A stretch of 62,622 nucleotides of DNA from Collinsella aerofaciens (GTDB lineage Bacteria; Actinomycetota; Coriobacteriia; Coriobacteriales; Coriobacteriaceae): the NCBI RefSeq assembly GCF_005845035.1, contig NZ_SPFO01000012.1:1-62622 (forward strand), in the 5' to 3' direction. Position numbers and translations under genes: made by a program. The notes below the pieces were generated by a model. That model did no database searches. It had not been told where the DNA came from and saw only the letters and a program-made list of their open reading frames with translations. Below are positions 52,487 to 60,536 of the stretch, one piece after another (the stretch's first letter is position 1; each line of letters starts with the position of its first letter).

Positions 52487-54913
52487 TTACGCGTGCCAGA
52501 TCTCGTCGCGATACTCGCGAATGGTGCGGTCGCTCGAGAACCAGCCGCTCGAGGCGGTATTGAGCAGCGCCTTGCGGTTCCAGGTCTCCTGGTCGCCGTA
52601 GCTGCCGGTAAGCTTTTCCCATGCATCCACGTAGCTACGGAAGTCGGCCATGACCAGGTCGGGGTCGTTGTTGTTCATGAGCTCGTTATAGATGCTCTCG
52701 AAGTTGCCCGAAAGACCCGCAAAGGTGTTGTCCTTGAGCTCGTCCATCACACGGCCCAGACGCTCGCGGTCGCCGTTGAGGGTATCCCACGCAAAGTAAC
52801 TGTTGGATGCCCAGAGCTGCTCGACCTCGGGGGCGGTCAGGCCAAAGATGGCCTCGTTCTCGCGGCCAGCCAGGTCGGCAATCTCAATGTTAGCGCCGTC
52901 GAGGGTGCCCAGCGTAATGGCGCCGTTCATCATGAGCTTCATGTTGGACGTGCCCGAGGCCTCCTTGCCGGCCGTGGAGATCTGCTCCGAGATCTCGGCG
53001 GCGGGGTAGATGAGCTGGGCGTTGCTCACACGGAAGTTGGGGATAAAGCAGACCTTCATGACCTCGTTCACGCGGGCATCGTTGTTGATGACCTCGGCCA
53101 CCGAGTTGATCAGACGGATGGTCTCCTTAGCGAAGGTGTAGCTTGATGCCGCCTTGCCGCTAAAGATGAAGGTCGTCGGCGTCACGTGGAAATTGGGATC
53201 GGCGATGCGACGGTTGTAGATGTCCATCACCTTCATGATGTTCATGAGCTGGCGCTTGTAGGCGTGGAAGCGCTTAACCTGAACATCGAAGACGGTGTTG
53301 GGGTCAATGACCAGACCGGTCTCGGCCTTGACGTAGGCGGCCAGGCGCTCCTTGTTGGCGCGCTTGGAGGCACCCACGGCCTTGAGGAACTCGGTGTCGT
53401 TTTGGAACTCTTTGAGCTTTTCCAGCTCAAAGGCGTCCTTCAGCCAGCCATCGCCAATGGCCTCGGTCACGAGCTTGGCATAGGTGGGGTTGGCCTCGGC
53501 AAAGAAGCGACGGTGCGAGATACCGTTGGTCTTGTTGTTGAACTTCTCGGGCGTCAGGGCATAGAAGTCCTTGAGCACGATGTTCTTGATGATGTCGGAG
53601 TGGATCTTGGCTACGCCGTTGACGCTATGGCTGCAAATCACAGACAGGTTGGCCATGCGAATCTCGCCGTCCCACAGGATGGCGGTCTGGCGCAGACGCT
53701 CCTGCCAGCCCTCCTGCGTGGTGTCGAAAGACTCGTGCCAACGACGGCTGATCTCGTCGATGATCTGGTACACGCGGGGGAGGAGCTTGGAGAACGTGCC
53801 GATGGGCCACTTCTCCAGAGCCTCGGGCAGGATGGTGTGGTTGGTGTAGCTTACGACCTGCGTCACGATGTTCCAGGCGTCGTCCCACTCGAGCTTCTTC
53901 TCGTCGATGAGGATGCGCATGAGCTCGGGGCCGCACATGGCGGGGTGCGTGTCGTTGGTATGGATGGCCACAAACTGCGGCAGCAGCTCCCAGTTCGCGC
54001 CGTGCTCCTTCTCAAAGGTGTCGAGCAGGCTGTAGATGCCGGCCGAAACAAACAGGTACTCCTGCTTCAGGCGCAGCAGACGACCGTGCTCGCCGGCGTC
54101 GTTGGGGTAGAGGATGGCGCTGATGGCCTCGGCCTCGGCGCGCTCGGCATCGGCCAGGGCGTAGTCGCCGCGGTTGAAGGCCTCCAGATCGAAGTGCTCC
54201 TCGACCGGCTCGGCGGCCCAGACGCGCAGCTTGTTGACGGTCTCGCCGGCATAGCCCACGACGGGGATGTCATAAGGGACGGCCAGAATGTCCTGCGTGT
54301 CCACCGTGCGGTAGAACGTGCGGCCATTCTCCTCAAAGCCCTCAACGTGGCCACCAAACTTGATGGTCACGGCCTTATCCTGACGGCGGACCTCCCAGGG
54401 ATAGCCGTGGGTGAGCCACTCGTCGGTGGCCTCGACCTGGCTGCCGTTGACGATCTCCTGCTTAAACAGGCCGTAGCGGTAGCGCATGCCGTTGCCGTAG
54501 CCGGCAATGCCCTCGGCTGCCATGGAATCTAGGAAGCACGCGGCCAGACGGCCCAGGCCACCGTTGCCCAGCGCCGGATCGGGCTCCTGGTTCTCGATGA
54601 CGGACAGGTCAAAGCCCATGTCGTCGAGCGCCTCGGCGACCATGTCACGTACGCCAAAGTTGAGCAGGTAGTTGTCGAGCAGGCGGCCGATCAAAAACTC
54701 GATCGAGAAGTAGTACACGCGCTTCTTGCCCTCGGCGGTGGCGCGGGCGTCGCTCTTGGTGGCAACGGTGCGGGCCTTCTCGGCCACGAGCTTGGCCAGG
54801 GCGTTAAAGCGGTCCAGGTCGCTAGCGGCCTCGACACTCTTGCCGCTGATGCTCATGACGGCATCGCGATAGAGCTCGGTAAACTCCTGCTTGTTGTCGA
54901 AGATCTTATTCAT
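52487..54913 (-). CDS. glgP: Glycogen phosphorylase
   Basis: An 808-residue GT35 enzyme that releases glucose-1-phosphate from chain ends with PLP as cofactor. Family motifs are PALGNGGLGRLAACFLDS, GMRYRYGLFKQ, VKRFHAYKRQLMNIM and the PLP-lysine region EASGTSNMKLMMNGA. Length and motifs are complete. It lies between glgB and the glgCDA genes on the same strand, joining synthesis and breakdown in one cluster. Confidence 0.95.
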   Translation of the reverse strand: MNKIFDNKQEFTELYRDAVMSISGKSVEAASDLDRFNALAKLVAEKARTVATKSDARATAEGKKRVYYFSIEFLIGRLLDNYLLNFGVRDMVAEALDDMGFDLSVIENQEPDPALGNGGLGRLAACFLDSMAAEGIAGYGNGMRYRYGLFKQEIVNGSQVEATDEWLTHGYPWEVRRQDKAVTIKFGGHVEGFEENGRTFYRTVDTQDILAVPYDIPVVGYAGETVNKLRVWAAEPVEEHFDLEAFNRGDYALADAERAEAEAISAILYPNDAGEHGRLLRLKQEYLFVSAGIYSLLDTFEKEHGANWELLPQFVAIHTNDTHPAMCGPELMRILIDEKKLEWDDAWNIVTQVVSYTNHTILPEALEKWPIGTFSKLLPRVYQIIDEISRRWHESFDTTQEGWQERLRQTAILWDGEIRMANLSVICSHSVNGVAKIHSDIIKNIVLKDFYALTPEKFNNKTNGISHRRFFAEANPTYAKLVTEAIGDGWLKDAFELEKLKEFQNDTEFLKAVGASKRANKERLAAYVKAETGLVIDPNTVFDVQVKRFHAYKRQLMNIMKVMDIYNRRIADPNFHVTPTTFIFSGKAASSYTFAKETIRLINSVAEVINNDARVNEVMKVCFIPNFRVSNAQLIYPAAEISEQISTAGKEASGTSNMKLMMNGAITLGTLDGANIEIADLAGRENEAIFGLTAPEVEQLWASNSYFAWDTLNGDRERLGRVMDELKDNTFAGLSGNFESIYNELMNNNDPDLVMADFRSYVDAWEKLTGSYGDQETWNRKALLNTASSGWFSSDRTIREYRDEIWHA

Positions 54914-55007
54914 ACGTTCCTTTCCCCCGGGGATGTTTCTCCCGGAACGGTTATGACATGTATCCTACGCCCCCGCGGGGCGGGTAATTACAGTGGTAAC
55001 GCCTTTG

Positions 55008-57257
55008 TTACGCTTTCTTGGCAGGAGCCTTAACAGCAGCTGCCTTGGCCTTGGGAGCAGCCTTTTTGGTGGCTGCCTTTTTGGCCGTGGTGGACTTGGC
55101 CGAAGCCTTGGCAGCCTTCACCTTAGCCGGAGCCTTCTTAGCAGCCGCGGCCTTGGGCTTCACCGAGGACGCACGCTTTCGCGTCGCCTTCTTGGGGGCC
55201 TCAACCACCGGCGGCTTATAGCTGCTGGAACCGCGGCGCTTAAGCACCACGCCTGCCAGGCCGGGCACCTTAATCTCAATGGAGTCCATCTGCCCGTTCC
55301 AGGGATAGGGCTCGCTCGAGCAGGTGTAGGGCTCCTCGCCGGCATAGCCACTGCCACCAAACTCGGGACGGTCGGAATCGAAGATGACCTCCCAGTCACC
55401 TTCGCGCGGCACGCCCACGCGGAAGCTCTCGTAGCTCGCCGGGTCAAAGTTGATTAGGATCACCAGGTCGTCATCGACGTCCTCGCCCTGACGCACAAAG
55501 CTCACGATGGACTGCTTGGAGTTGTCCGCGTCGATCCAGGTAAAGCCGTCGTCGGTGTAGCCACGTTCGTACAGGGCCGGCTCGGCGGTGTACAGGTGGT
55601 TGAGCGCCTTGATAAACGCCTGATGATGACGGTGAGTCTCGTACTCCTCGGTCAAGAACCACTGAATGGACTCGTAGTAGCGCCATTCAATAAACTGGCC
55701 GATCTCGTTGCCCATAAAGTTGAGCTTGGCACCGGGGTGCGTCATCTGGTAGAAGGCCAGCGTGCGCAGGCCGGCAAACTGGCGCCACCAGTCGCCCGGC
55801 ATGCGACCGATGAGCGAGCACTTGCCGTGCACGACCTCGTCGTGGCTCAGCGGGCAGATGAAGTTCTCGGTAAAGGCGTACATGATGGAGAACGTGAGCA
55901 GGCCGTGGTTGCCGGGGCGCCACGGAAAATCGGTCTGCATGTAGTGCAGGGTGTCGTTCATCCAGCCCATGTCCCACTTGTAGTGGAAGCCCAGGCCGCC
56001 GTCCTGCGGCGGATAGGTCACGAGCGGCCACGCGGTGGATTCCTCGGCCATCATCATCACGTCAGGAAAGTGGGCTTCCACGGCGCAGTTGACCTGGCGG
56101 ATAAACGCGCTGGCGTCCAGGTCCTCCTCGGTACCGTACTTGTTGAACTTCTTTTGCCCGGGATCGTCGATGCCAAAGTTGAGGTACAGCATGCTGGAAA
56201 CGCCGTCCATGCGAATGCCGTCAACGTGGAAGTTCTCGAGCCAATACAGCACGTTGGAGACCAGGAAGGAGCGGACCTCGCCGCGGGCGAAGTCAAACTT
56301 GTGCGTGCCCCAGTTGGGGTGAATCTCGTGCTCAAACAGCATGTGGCCGTTAAAGGTGGCAAGACCGTGGGAGTCGGCGCAAAAACCGCCGGGCACCCAG
56401 TCCATGATCACGCCGATGCCCGCCTCGTGGCACGCATCGATAAAGTGCATGAGCTGCTGCGGGTCGCCATAGCGCGACGTGGCGGCATAGTAGCCGGTCG
56501 TCTGGTATCCCCAAGAGCCATCGAAGGGATGCTCCATAAGCGGCATGACCTCGATATGCGTGTAGCCCATGTCGCGCACGTAGTCCACGAGCTCCACCGA
56601 CAAGTCGTCGTAGGTGTAGAACTCGCCGCGCTGCGCGGGGAAGGGATCCATGGGACCAGGGTAGTTGCCGTACTCGTCCGGCTCGCCCTGCGGCGCGTCG
56701 CCGTGGCGCTTCCACGAGCCAATATGCACCTCGTAGATGTTGAGCGGCTGCGACATATGGTTGTGGCCGGCGCGGCGCTTGAGCCACGCGGCATCGTTCC
56801 ACTTGTAGCCATCCAGGGTCCACAGCACGCTCGCGGTACCCGGAGGGCACTCGGCCTTAAAGGCATAAGGATCGGCCTTGTAGAGCTTCTCGCCCTCGTT
56901 GGTCTCGATGAGATATTTATAGAGCTGGCCCTGCTCGGCACCAGGAATAAAGCCTTCCCAAATAGCGCTCGTATGCACGGGTACCAGCGGGTTGGCTTCC
57001 TCATCCCAGTCGTTAAATTCGCCAATGACATGGACACTCTTTACGTCGGGCGCCCAAACGCAAAAGCGCCAGCCGCGCGTGCGCTGCTGCGTGTCGGGAT
57101 GCGCGCCCATCTTTTCCCAGCTGCGCTCCCACATTCCAATGCCAAACAGGTAGACATCGTCCTTGGAGAGCTCCGGTGCGTGCGGGGCGGCTTTACGGGT
57201 AGCGGGCTTTTTAGCCGTTGGCTTTAGCTTTGTATCGCTCACGTTTGATCCCATCAT
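55008..57257 (-). CDS. glgB: 1,4-alpha-glucan branching enzyme with basic Lys/Ala-rich tail
   Basis: A 749-residue GH13 branching enzyme. A CBM48 (~45-140, VHVIGEFNDWDEEANPLVP) precedes the barrel with VHIGSWKRHGD, VEVMP-like EVMPLMEHPFDGSWGYQ, DGIRMDGVSSMLY (nucleophile), MMAEEST (acid) and PLSHDEVVHGK. The last ~70 residues are almost only Lys, Ala, Pro, Ser, Thr (KKATRKRASSVKPKAAAAK and on), and the N-terminus also has KPTAKKPATRK. The start is uncertain: ATG 57257 or 57254, or GTG 57242 with GGGA before it. Confidence 0.92.
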   Translation of the reverse strand: MMGSNVSDTKLKPTAKKPATRKAAPHAPELSKDDVYLFGIGMWERSWEKMGAHPDTQQRTRGWRFCVWAPDVKSVHVIGEFNDWDEEANPLVPVHTSAIWEGFIPGAEQGQLYKYLIETNEGEKLYKADPYAFKAECPPGTASVLWTLDGYKWNDAAWLKRRAGHNHMSQPLNIYEVHIGSWKRHGDAPQGEPDEYGNYPGPMDPFPAQRGEFYTYDDLSVELVDYVRDMGYTHIEVMPLMEHPFDGSWGYQTTGYYAATSRYGDPQQLMHFIDACHEAGIGVIMDWVPGGFCADSHGLATFNGHMLFEHEIHPNWGTHKFDFARGEVRSFLVSNVLYWLENFHVDGIRMDGVSSMLYLNFGIDDPGQKKFNKYGTEEDLDASAFIRQVNCAVEAHFPDVMMMAEESTAWPLVTYPPQDGGLGFHYKWDMGWMNDTLHYMQTDFPWRPGNHGLLTFSIMYAFTENFICPLSHDEVVHGKCSLIGRMPGDWWRQFAGLRTLAFYQMTHPGAKLNFMGNEIGQFIEWRYYESIQWFLTEEYETHRHHQAFIKALNHLYTAEPALYERGYTDDGFTWIDADNSKQSIVSFVRQGEDVDDDLVILINFDPASYESFRVGVPREGDWEVIFDSDRPEFGGSGYAGEEPYTCSSEPYPWNGQMDSIEIKVPGLAGVVLKRRGSSSYKPPVVEAPKKATRKRASSVKPKAAAAKKAPAKVKAAKASAKSTTAKKAATKKAAPKAKAAAVKAPAKKA

Positions 57258-57328
57258 GACGCGGCAGCGTGTTGCCTTGGTGACTAGATGCGAAAGGTCC
57301 AAGGCTGCACGAATCGAAGGGACGGCGA

Positions 57329-57382
57329 AGTTTCTGTGATTCGTTCCACCTCGCGTGCTCGGTGGAACTTTCGGCAGAAACT
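57329..57382 (-). promoter_or_regulatory. Stem-loop in the glgB leader
   Basis: Outer AGTTTCTG/CAGAAACT (57329-57336, 57375-57382) and inner GTTCCACC/GGTGGAAC (57343-57350, 57361-57368) form an extended hairpin about 70-125 bases before the glgB start. It could be an attenuator or an mRNA-stability element. Confidence 0.45.
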
Positions 57383-57479
57383 ACGATAACACCTGTGCGT
57401 TAGTTTTATGGACGAAAGCGGATTTGCGGGGGCGTTTAATCGGTAAGCGACATGTTTATACCACTGGCAGAATTGCCGT

Positions 57480-57566
57480 GGTAAAACTCTTGACAGTTTT
57501 ACCAATTAGGGTTTCAAAATTGTTAGCCTGACGTTTGGTAAAACGTTTTTAGCAGGTTGTTTACCA
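57480..57566. promoter_or_regulatory. Candidate LacI-type operators in the glgB / HAD divergent region
   Basis: GGTAAAAC-N8-GTTTTACC (57480-57503) is a perfect inverted repeat that encloses TTGACA (57490-57495), a possible plus-strand -35 box. TTTGGTAAAACG (57534-57545) and GTTTACCA (57559-57566) are further half-sites. Related sequences precede the GH13-GH77 gene. Shared control by a sugar-responsive repressor is inferred. Confidence 0.45.
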
Positions 57567-57588
57567 TTTGACATCGAAAGGTTCGTTT

Positions 57589-58278
57589 ATGTCCCATACC
57601 GCCGCTCCCAAGGTTGCTTTTATTTTCGATTGCGACGGCACACTGGTTAATAGCACCCCCGTTTGGGCCTATGCCCAGCCCGAGTTATTGCACCGCCACG
57701 GTGTCGACGTGACGGTCGATGATTTTGCCCAGTTTGAGCACCTGTCGCTGGAGGACGAGTGCCAGGCCTACCACGACACGTGGGGCATTGGCACAGGTGG
57801 CGAGGAGCTGTATCGAGAACTGAGCGAGATTCTGATTGATGGATACTCCAAAGTGCCGCCGCGCGAGGGACTCTTGGCGTTTTTGGAGCAGGCGAAAGCG
57901 GCGGGAATCGCCATGTGCGTGGCCACGTCCACGCCGGCCGAGCTGGTGCAGTCCGCGCTCGCTGGTGCCGGGCTCGACGCCTACATGGAGTTTGTGACCA
58001 CCACGGGCGAGGCAGGTCGCTCCAAACAGTTCCCCGATGTGTACGAGCTGGCGCTGCGCCGCCTGGAAGAGCGCCGCGGTTGCAAATTCGAGCGCGCATG
58101 GGTGTTTGAGGACGCGGTCTTTGGCCTTAAGAGTTCTGGCACCGCGGGCTTTAAGCGTGTGGGTATTTATGACCCGCACGGCCGCATGAAGCGCGACGAC
58201 GTGCGCGACAACTGCGATATCTTTATCGACAGCTACGAGGAGCTGGATTTGGATCGCGTTCTTGAGTATGAGGGTTAG
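57589..58278 (+). CDS. HAD-superfamily hydrolase (beta-phosphoglucomutase/phosphatase-like)
   Basis: A 229-residue HAD enzyme with FIFDCDGTLVNS (nucleophile Asp), CVATSTPAELVQSAL (motif II Thr/Ser) and AWVFEDAVFGLKSSGTAGF (motif IV). The cap domain suggests a sugar-phosphate phosphatase or beta-phosphoglucomutase. Its promoter region is shared with glgB and contains candidate sugar-repressor sites, so a role in glucose-phosphate handling is plausible. ATG 57589 has AAAGG eight bases upstream. Confidence 0.85.
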   Translation: MSHTAAPKVAFIFDCDGTLVNSTPVWAYAQPELLHRHGVDVTVDDFAQFEHLSLEDECQAYHDTWGIGTGGEELYRELSEILIDGYSKVPPREGLLAFLEQAKAAGIAMCVATSTPAELVQSALAGAGLDAYMEFVTTTGEAGRSKQFPDVYELALRRLEERRGCKFERAWVFEDAVFGLKSSGTAGFKRVGIYDPHGRMKRDDVRDNCDIFIDSYEELDLDRVLEYEG

Positions 58279-58287
58279 GCGAGGGCG

Positions 58288-58929
58288 TTGTCCGAGAAAG
58301 TATTAGTAGTATGCGGCTCGCCTATGGTGGCGAGCGCCGGGCTACTGCGTAAGTTGGCAGGGGAGTGTGACCGCGTCGTCGCCGTGGATCGCGGCTTGGA
58401 TGCTCTGCTGGGTGCCGGCTTGAGCTGCGACGTATACGTAGGTGACGCCGATACGGTAAGCGACGCCGGCCGCGCCTTGGTTGATGCCGCTGAGGACTTT
58501 GAAGTAGAGCGCCATAACCCCTACAAGGACTACACCGATCTAGCACTAGCCCTAGACACTATCCGCCGCCGCTGGCCCGGTGCCGAGTTGTACGCAACTT
58601 GCGCCACTGGAGGCCGCCCCGACATGGCCCTGTCCGTGCTGGGCCTACTAGCAGGCTATACGGACGCCCCCGTCTGGATCGAAGAAGACGAAGTGACGGC
58701 CAGAATCCTCCACCAGAACGAAACCTGGACCATCGAAAACGCAACCGGCAAAACCTTCTCCATAATCGCAATCGCCCCAAACACGGAAGTCAGCGAACAC
58801 GGCCTAGAATGGGAACTAGACCACGCCAAATTAGGTTTACTAGCCGACACAGGCATTTCCAATGTCGTTAGAAGAACGGCCACGATCGAAGTCCACACCG
58901 GCACCGCCATCGCTTACCTCTACAAGTAA
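58288..58929 (+). CDS. thiN: Thiamine pyrophosphokinase
   Basis: A 213-residue enzyme making thiamine diphosphate. It shows VVAVDRGLDALLGAGLSCDV, the YVGDADTVSD substrate loop and NPYKDYTDLALALD, all matching the family (usually GDFDS and KDxTD). It starts with TTG at 58288, ten bases after the HAD gene. From about 58530 to the end the codons shift to A-ending choices, unlike the first half. Confidence 0.82.
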   Translation: MSEKVLVVCGSPMVASAGLLRKLAGECDRVVAVDRGLDALLGAGLSCDVYVGDADTVSDAGRALVDAAEDFEVERHNPYKDYTDLALALDTIRRRWPGAELYATCATGGRPDMALSVLGLLAGYTDAPVWIEEDEVTARILHQNETWTIENATGKTFSIIAIAPNTEVSEHGLEWELDHAKLGLLADTGISNVVRRTATIEVHTGTAIAYLYK

Positions 58930-58953
58930 GGGTTATCGCATCAGGGTTTTATC

Positions 58954-59004
58954 GGGACGGGGCAAAAATAATCGCTCGTAGAGTGATTATTTTTGCCCCG
59001 TCCC
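58954..59004. terminator. Strong hairpin after thiN
   Basis: GGGACGGGGCAAAAATAATC (58954-58973) and its exact complement (58985-59004) form a 20-bp stem with an 11-base loop. The A-rich/T-rich part provides T residues on either strand. It may also be a palindromic repeat rather than a plain terminator. Confidence 0.65.
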
Positions 59005-59041
59005 AGGAAAACCCGTAAGAAAAAGTTTCAACAAAAACCTC

Positions 59042-59070
59042 TTGCATCTCCGCAAACATTCCCCTATAAT
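59042..59070 (+). promoter_or_regulatory. Promoter of tRNA-Ala
   Basis: TTGCAT (59042-59047), a 17-base spacer and a perfect TATAAT (59065-59070). The tRNA begins 14 bases after the -10 box. Confidence 0.8.
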
Positions 59071-59083
59071 ATCTCCTCGTCAC

Positions 59084-59159
59084 GGGGGCGTAGCTCAGCT
59101 GGGAGAGCGCTTGACTGGCAGTCAAGAGGTCAGGGGTTCGATTCCCCTCGTCTCCACCA
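59084..59159 (+). tRNA. tRNA-Ala (anticodon GGC)
   Basis: A 76-base cloverleaf with encoded CCA. Acceptor GGGGGCG pairs with CGTCTCC, D-arm GCTCAGCTGGGAGAGC, anticodon stem CTTGA/TCAAG with loop CTGGCAG (anticodon GGC at 59117-59119), and T-arm AGGGGTTCGATTCCCCT. It decodes GCC and GCU. Confidence 0.95.
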
Positions 59160-59169
59160 TCGTGAATGC

Positions 59170-59200
59170 AAAGGCCTTCGGAATTTCGGAGGCCTTTTTT
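59170..59200 (+). terminator. Terminator of tRNA-Ala
   Basis: AAAGGCCT..CGG hairpin with AGGCCTTTTTT, ending in a T tract ten bases after the tRNA. Confidence 0.85.
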
Positions 59201-59936
59201 CATGCCAATACACCTCGCGCCATAAACCCAATCCACACCAACAAAAAGTTGCACAATTTATTTCCCATCTCTGTACATAGTTTGTTAGCCAAACGCGATT
59301 ATCAGTGTAGATCGCCGTTCCATTTGGGCTTCAGGAACGCCTCTAATCTCCGTTGGCGTCCCAATAGCCTGCATTAACGTGAACAACATCCCAAAACAAC
59401 CCCCTTAAGCACGTCAAGTGAACGATATGTTGTCCACCATAAGCCAAATCAGTTTCGCTACCAGCTTGTGCTAGGATACCTAACGTTACATGAGTTCAAC
59501 TGTGCTCGCGGCTCCAACAAGTTGCAAAGCGCAGGGTCGATCAGCATCCGGCCGTAACGGCGGTGCCAGAAACACCACGAGCTCCAATAAAGAAGTCATG
59601 CGACGTTATTTATTTGTATTGAGTTAATTTCTTAGTGCAAATAATTGATAGATTGCATGCCAAAACGTAGCAGTCCTTCAGCTGTTTGCGTGCGGTCCAG
59701 TTTTGTACCCGCTTGACTGGGTCGCACGTAGCCAGCTGGAGTCGCGATCATTTTGCGATACACGTCCGCGTCTCCAGCAACTGCGCTTATACATACCGTT
59801 CACGGTGGGGCAGAGCCACGTGCTTGTCTAACTGGGCTCAGGGTTTGAATATGGAGCGCCTTCGCGCACAAGCGCCCTGGCGAAGCCATACACAAACCCC
59901 GTGAGCCACACGTAAGACAGCAAGGGGGTGGTGCTC
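59201..59936 (+). other. Long non-coding leader upstream of the NusG-like gene
   Basis: About 740 bases with lower GC than the flanks in the first half and no convincing gene. The 3' half carries serial hairpins: 59690-59727 (GTGCGGTCCAGT with ACTGGGTCGCAC), 59735-59778 (GCTGGAG with CTCCAGC and an inner TCGC/GCGA), and weaker ones near 59825-59880 (GAGCC/GGCTC, CTTCGC/GCGAAG). NusG paralogs of the LoaP type act on hairpins in leaders of polysaccharide operons, so this is a candidate recognition leader. A weak promoter TTGAGT-N17-TAATTG lies at 59619-59647. Confidence 0.5.
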
Positions 59937-60482
59937 GTGTGGTATGTGATCCAGGTCATTAACGGTCGCGAAGACGTAATGCGCGAGCGCATCGAGCGCG
60001 TGGTGCCGGCTGGTGCCATGCAGGAGCTCTTTTACCCCCAATTTCAAACCGAGATTAAAGTACACGGCGAATGGGTCAATACGACCAAGCCGCTCTTTCC
60101 CGGTTATCTTATCTGCGATACGGCAGACCCGCGCACCGTGCAACAGTATCTGCTGCGCATGGACGACTTTGCCCGGGTGCTTTCCCAGGACGGTCAGTTT
60201 GTGCCGCTGGCAAAAGAAGAGGTTCAGCTTATTGGCGGATTTACGCATAGGGGAGACCGCGTAGTACCCATGAGCGAGGCCCTAAAAGACGGCGACCAGG
60301 TCGTAGTGACGGCTGGTCCGCTGCTGGGACACGAAGGCCTTATCAAAACCATTAACAGACGCAAGAGCACTGCTTATTTGGAGCTCGACCTGTGCGGCCG
60401 ACGCGTAACTACGCGCGTTGGCCTTGCCGTGCTTTCGAACGAGCAGCGCGTAATGCGAAATCTTAAAAAGGCGATCGCCTAG
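59937..60482 (+). CDS. NusG-like processive antiterminator (LoaP/RfaH type)
   Basis: A 181-residue NusG paralog. The NGN domain begins WYVIQVINGREDVMRERIER and contains LFPGYLICD; the KOW domain is GDQVVVTAGPLLGHEGLIK. It replaces or joins NusG on RNA polymerase to let it read through terminators. It stands first in a polysaccharide locus, as LoaP/UpxY/RfaH genes often do, after a hairpin-rich leader. GTG 59937 is spaced eight bases from AAGGGGG; GTG 59928 overlaps that site. Confidence 0.85.
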   Translation: MWYVIQVINGREDVMRERIERVVPAGAMQELFYPQFQTEIKVHGEWVNTTKPLFPGYLICDTADPRTVQQYLLRMDDFARVLSQDGQFVPLAKEEVQLIGGFTHRGDRVVPMSEALKDGDQVVVTAGPLLGHEGLIKTINRRKSTAYLELDLCGRRVTTRVGLAVLSNEQRVMRNLKKAIA

Positions 60483-60536
60483 CTGCTGGCGATCGCTACA
60501 CAGAACAGGGAGGATCCCCGACCCGGGGGCGAAGTC

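Noticed and set aside
59686..59904. A 72-codon frame within the leader of the NusG-like gene
   Set aside because: It overlaps the two hairpins, has no good ribosome site and no recognisable family; hairpin structure explains the region better.
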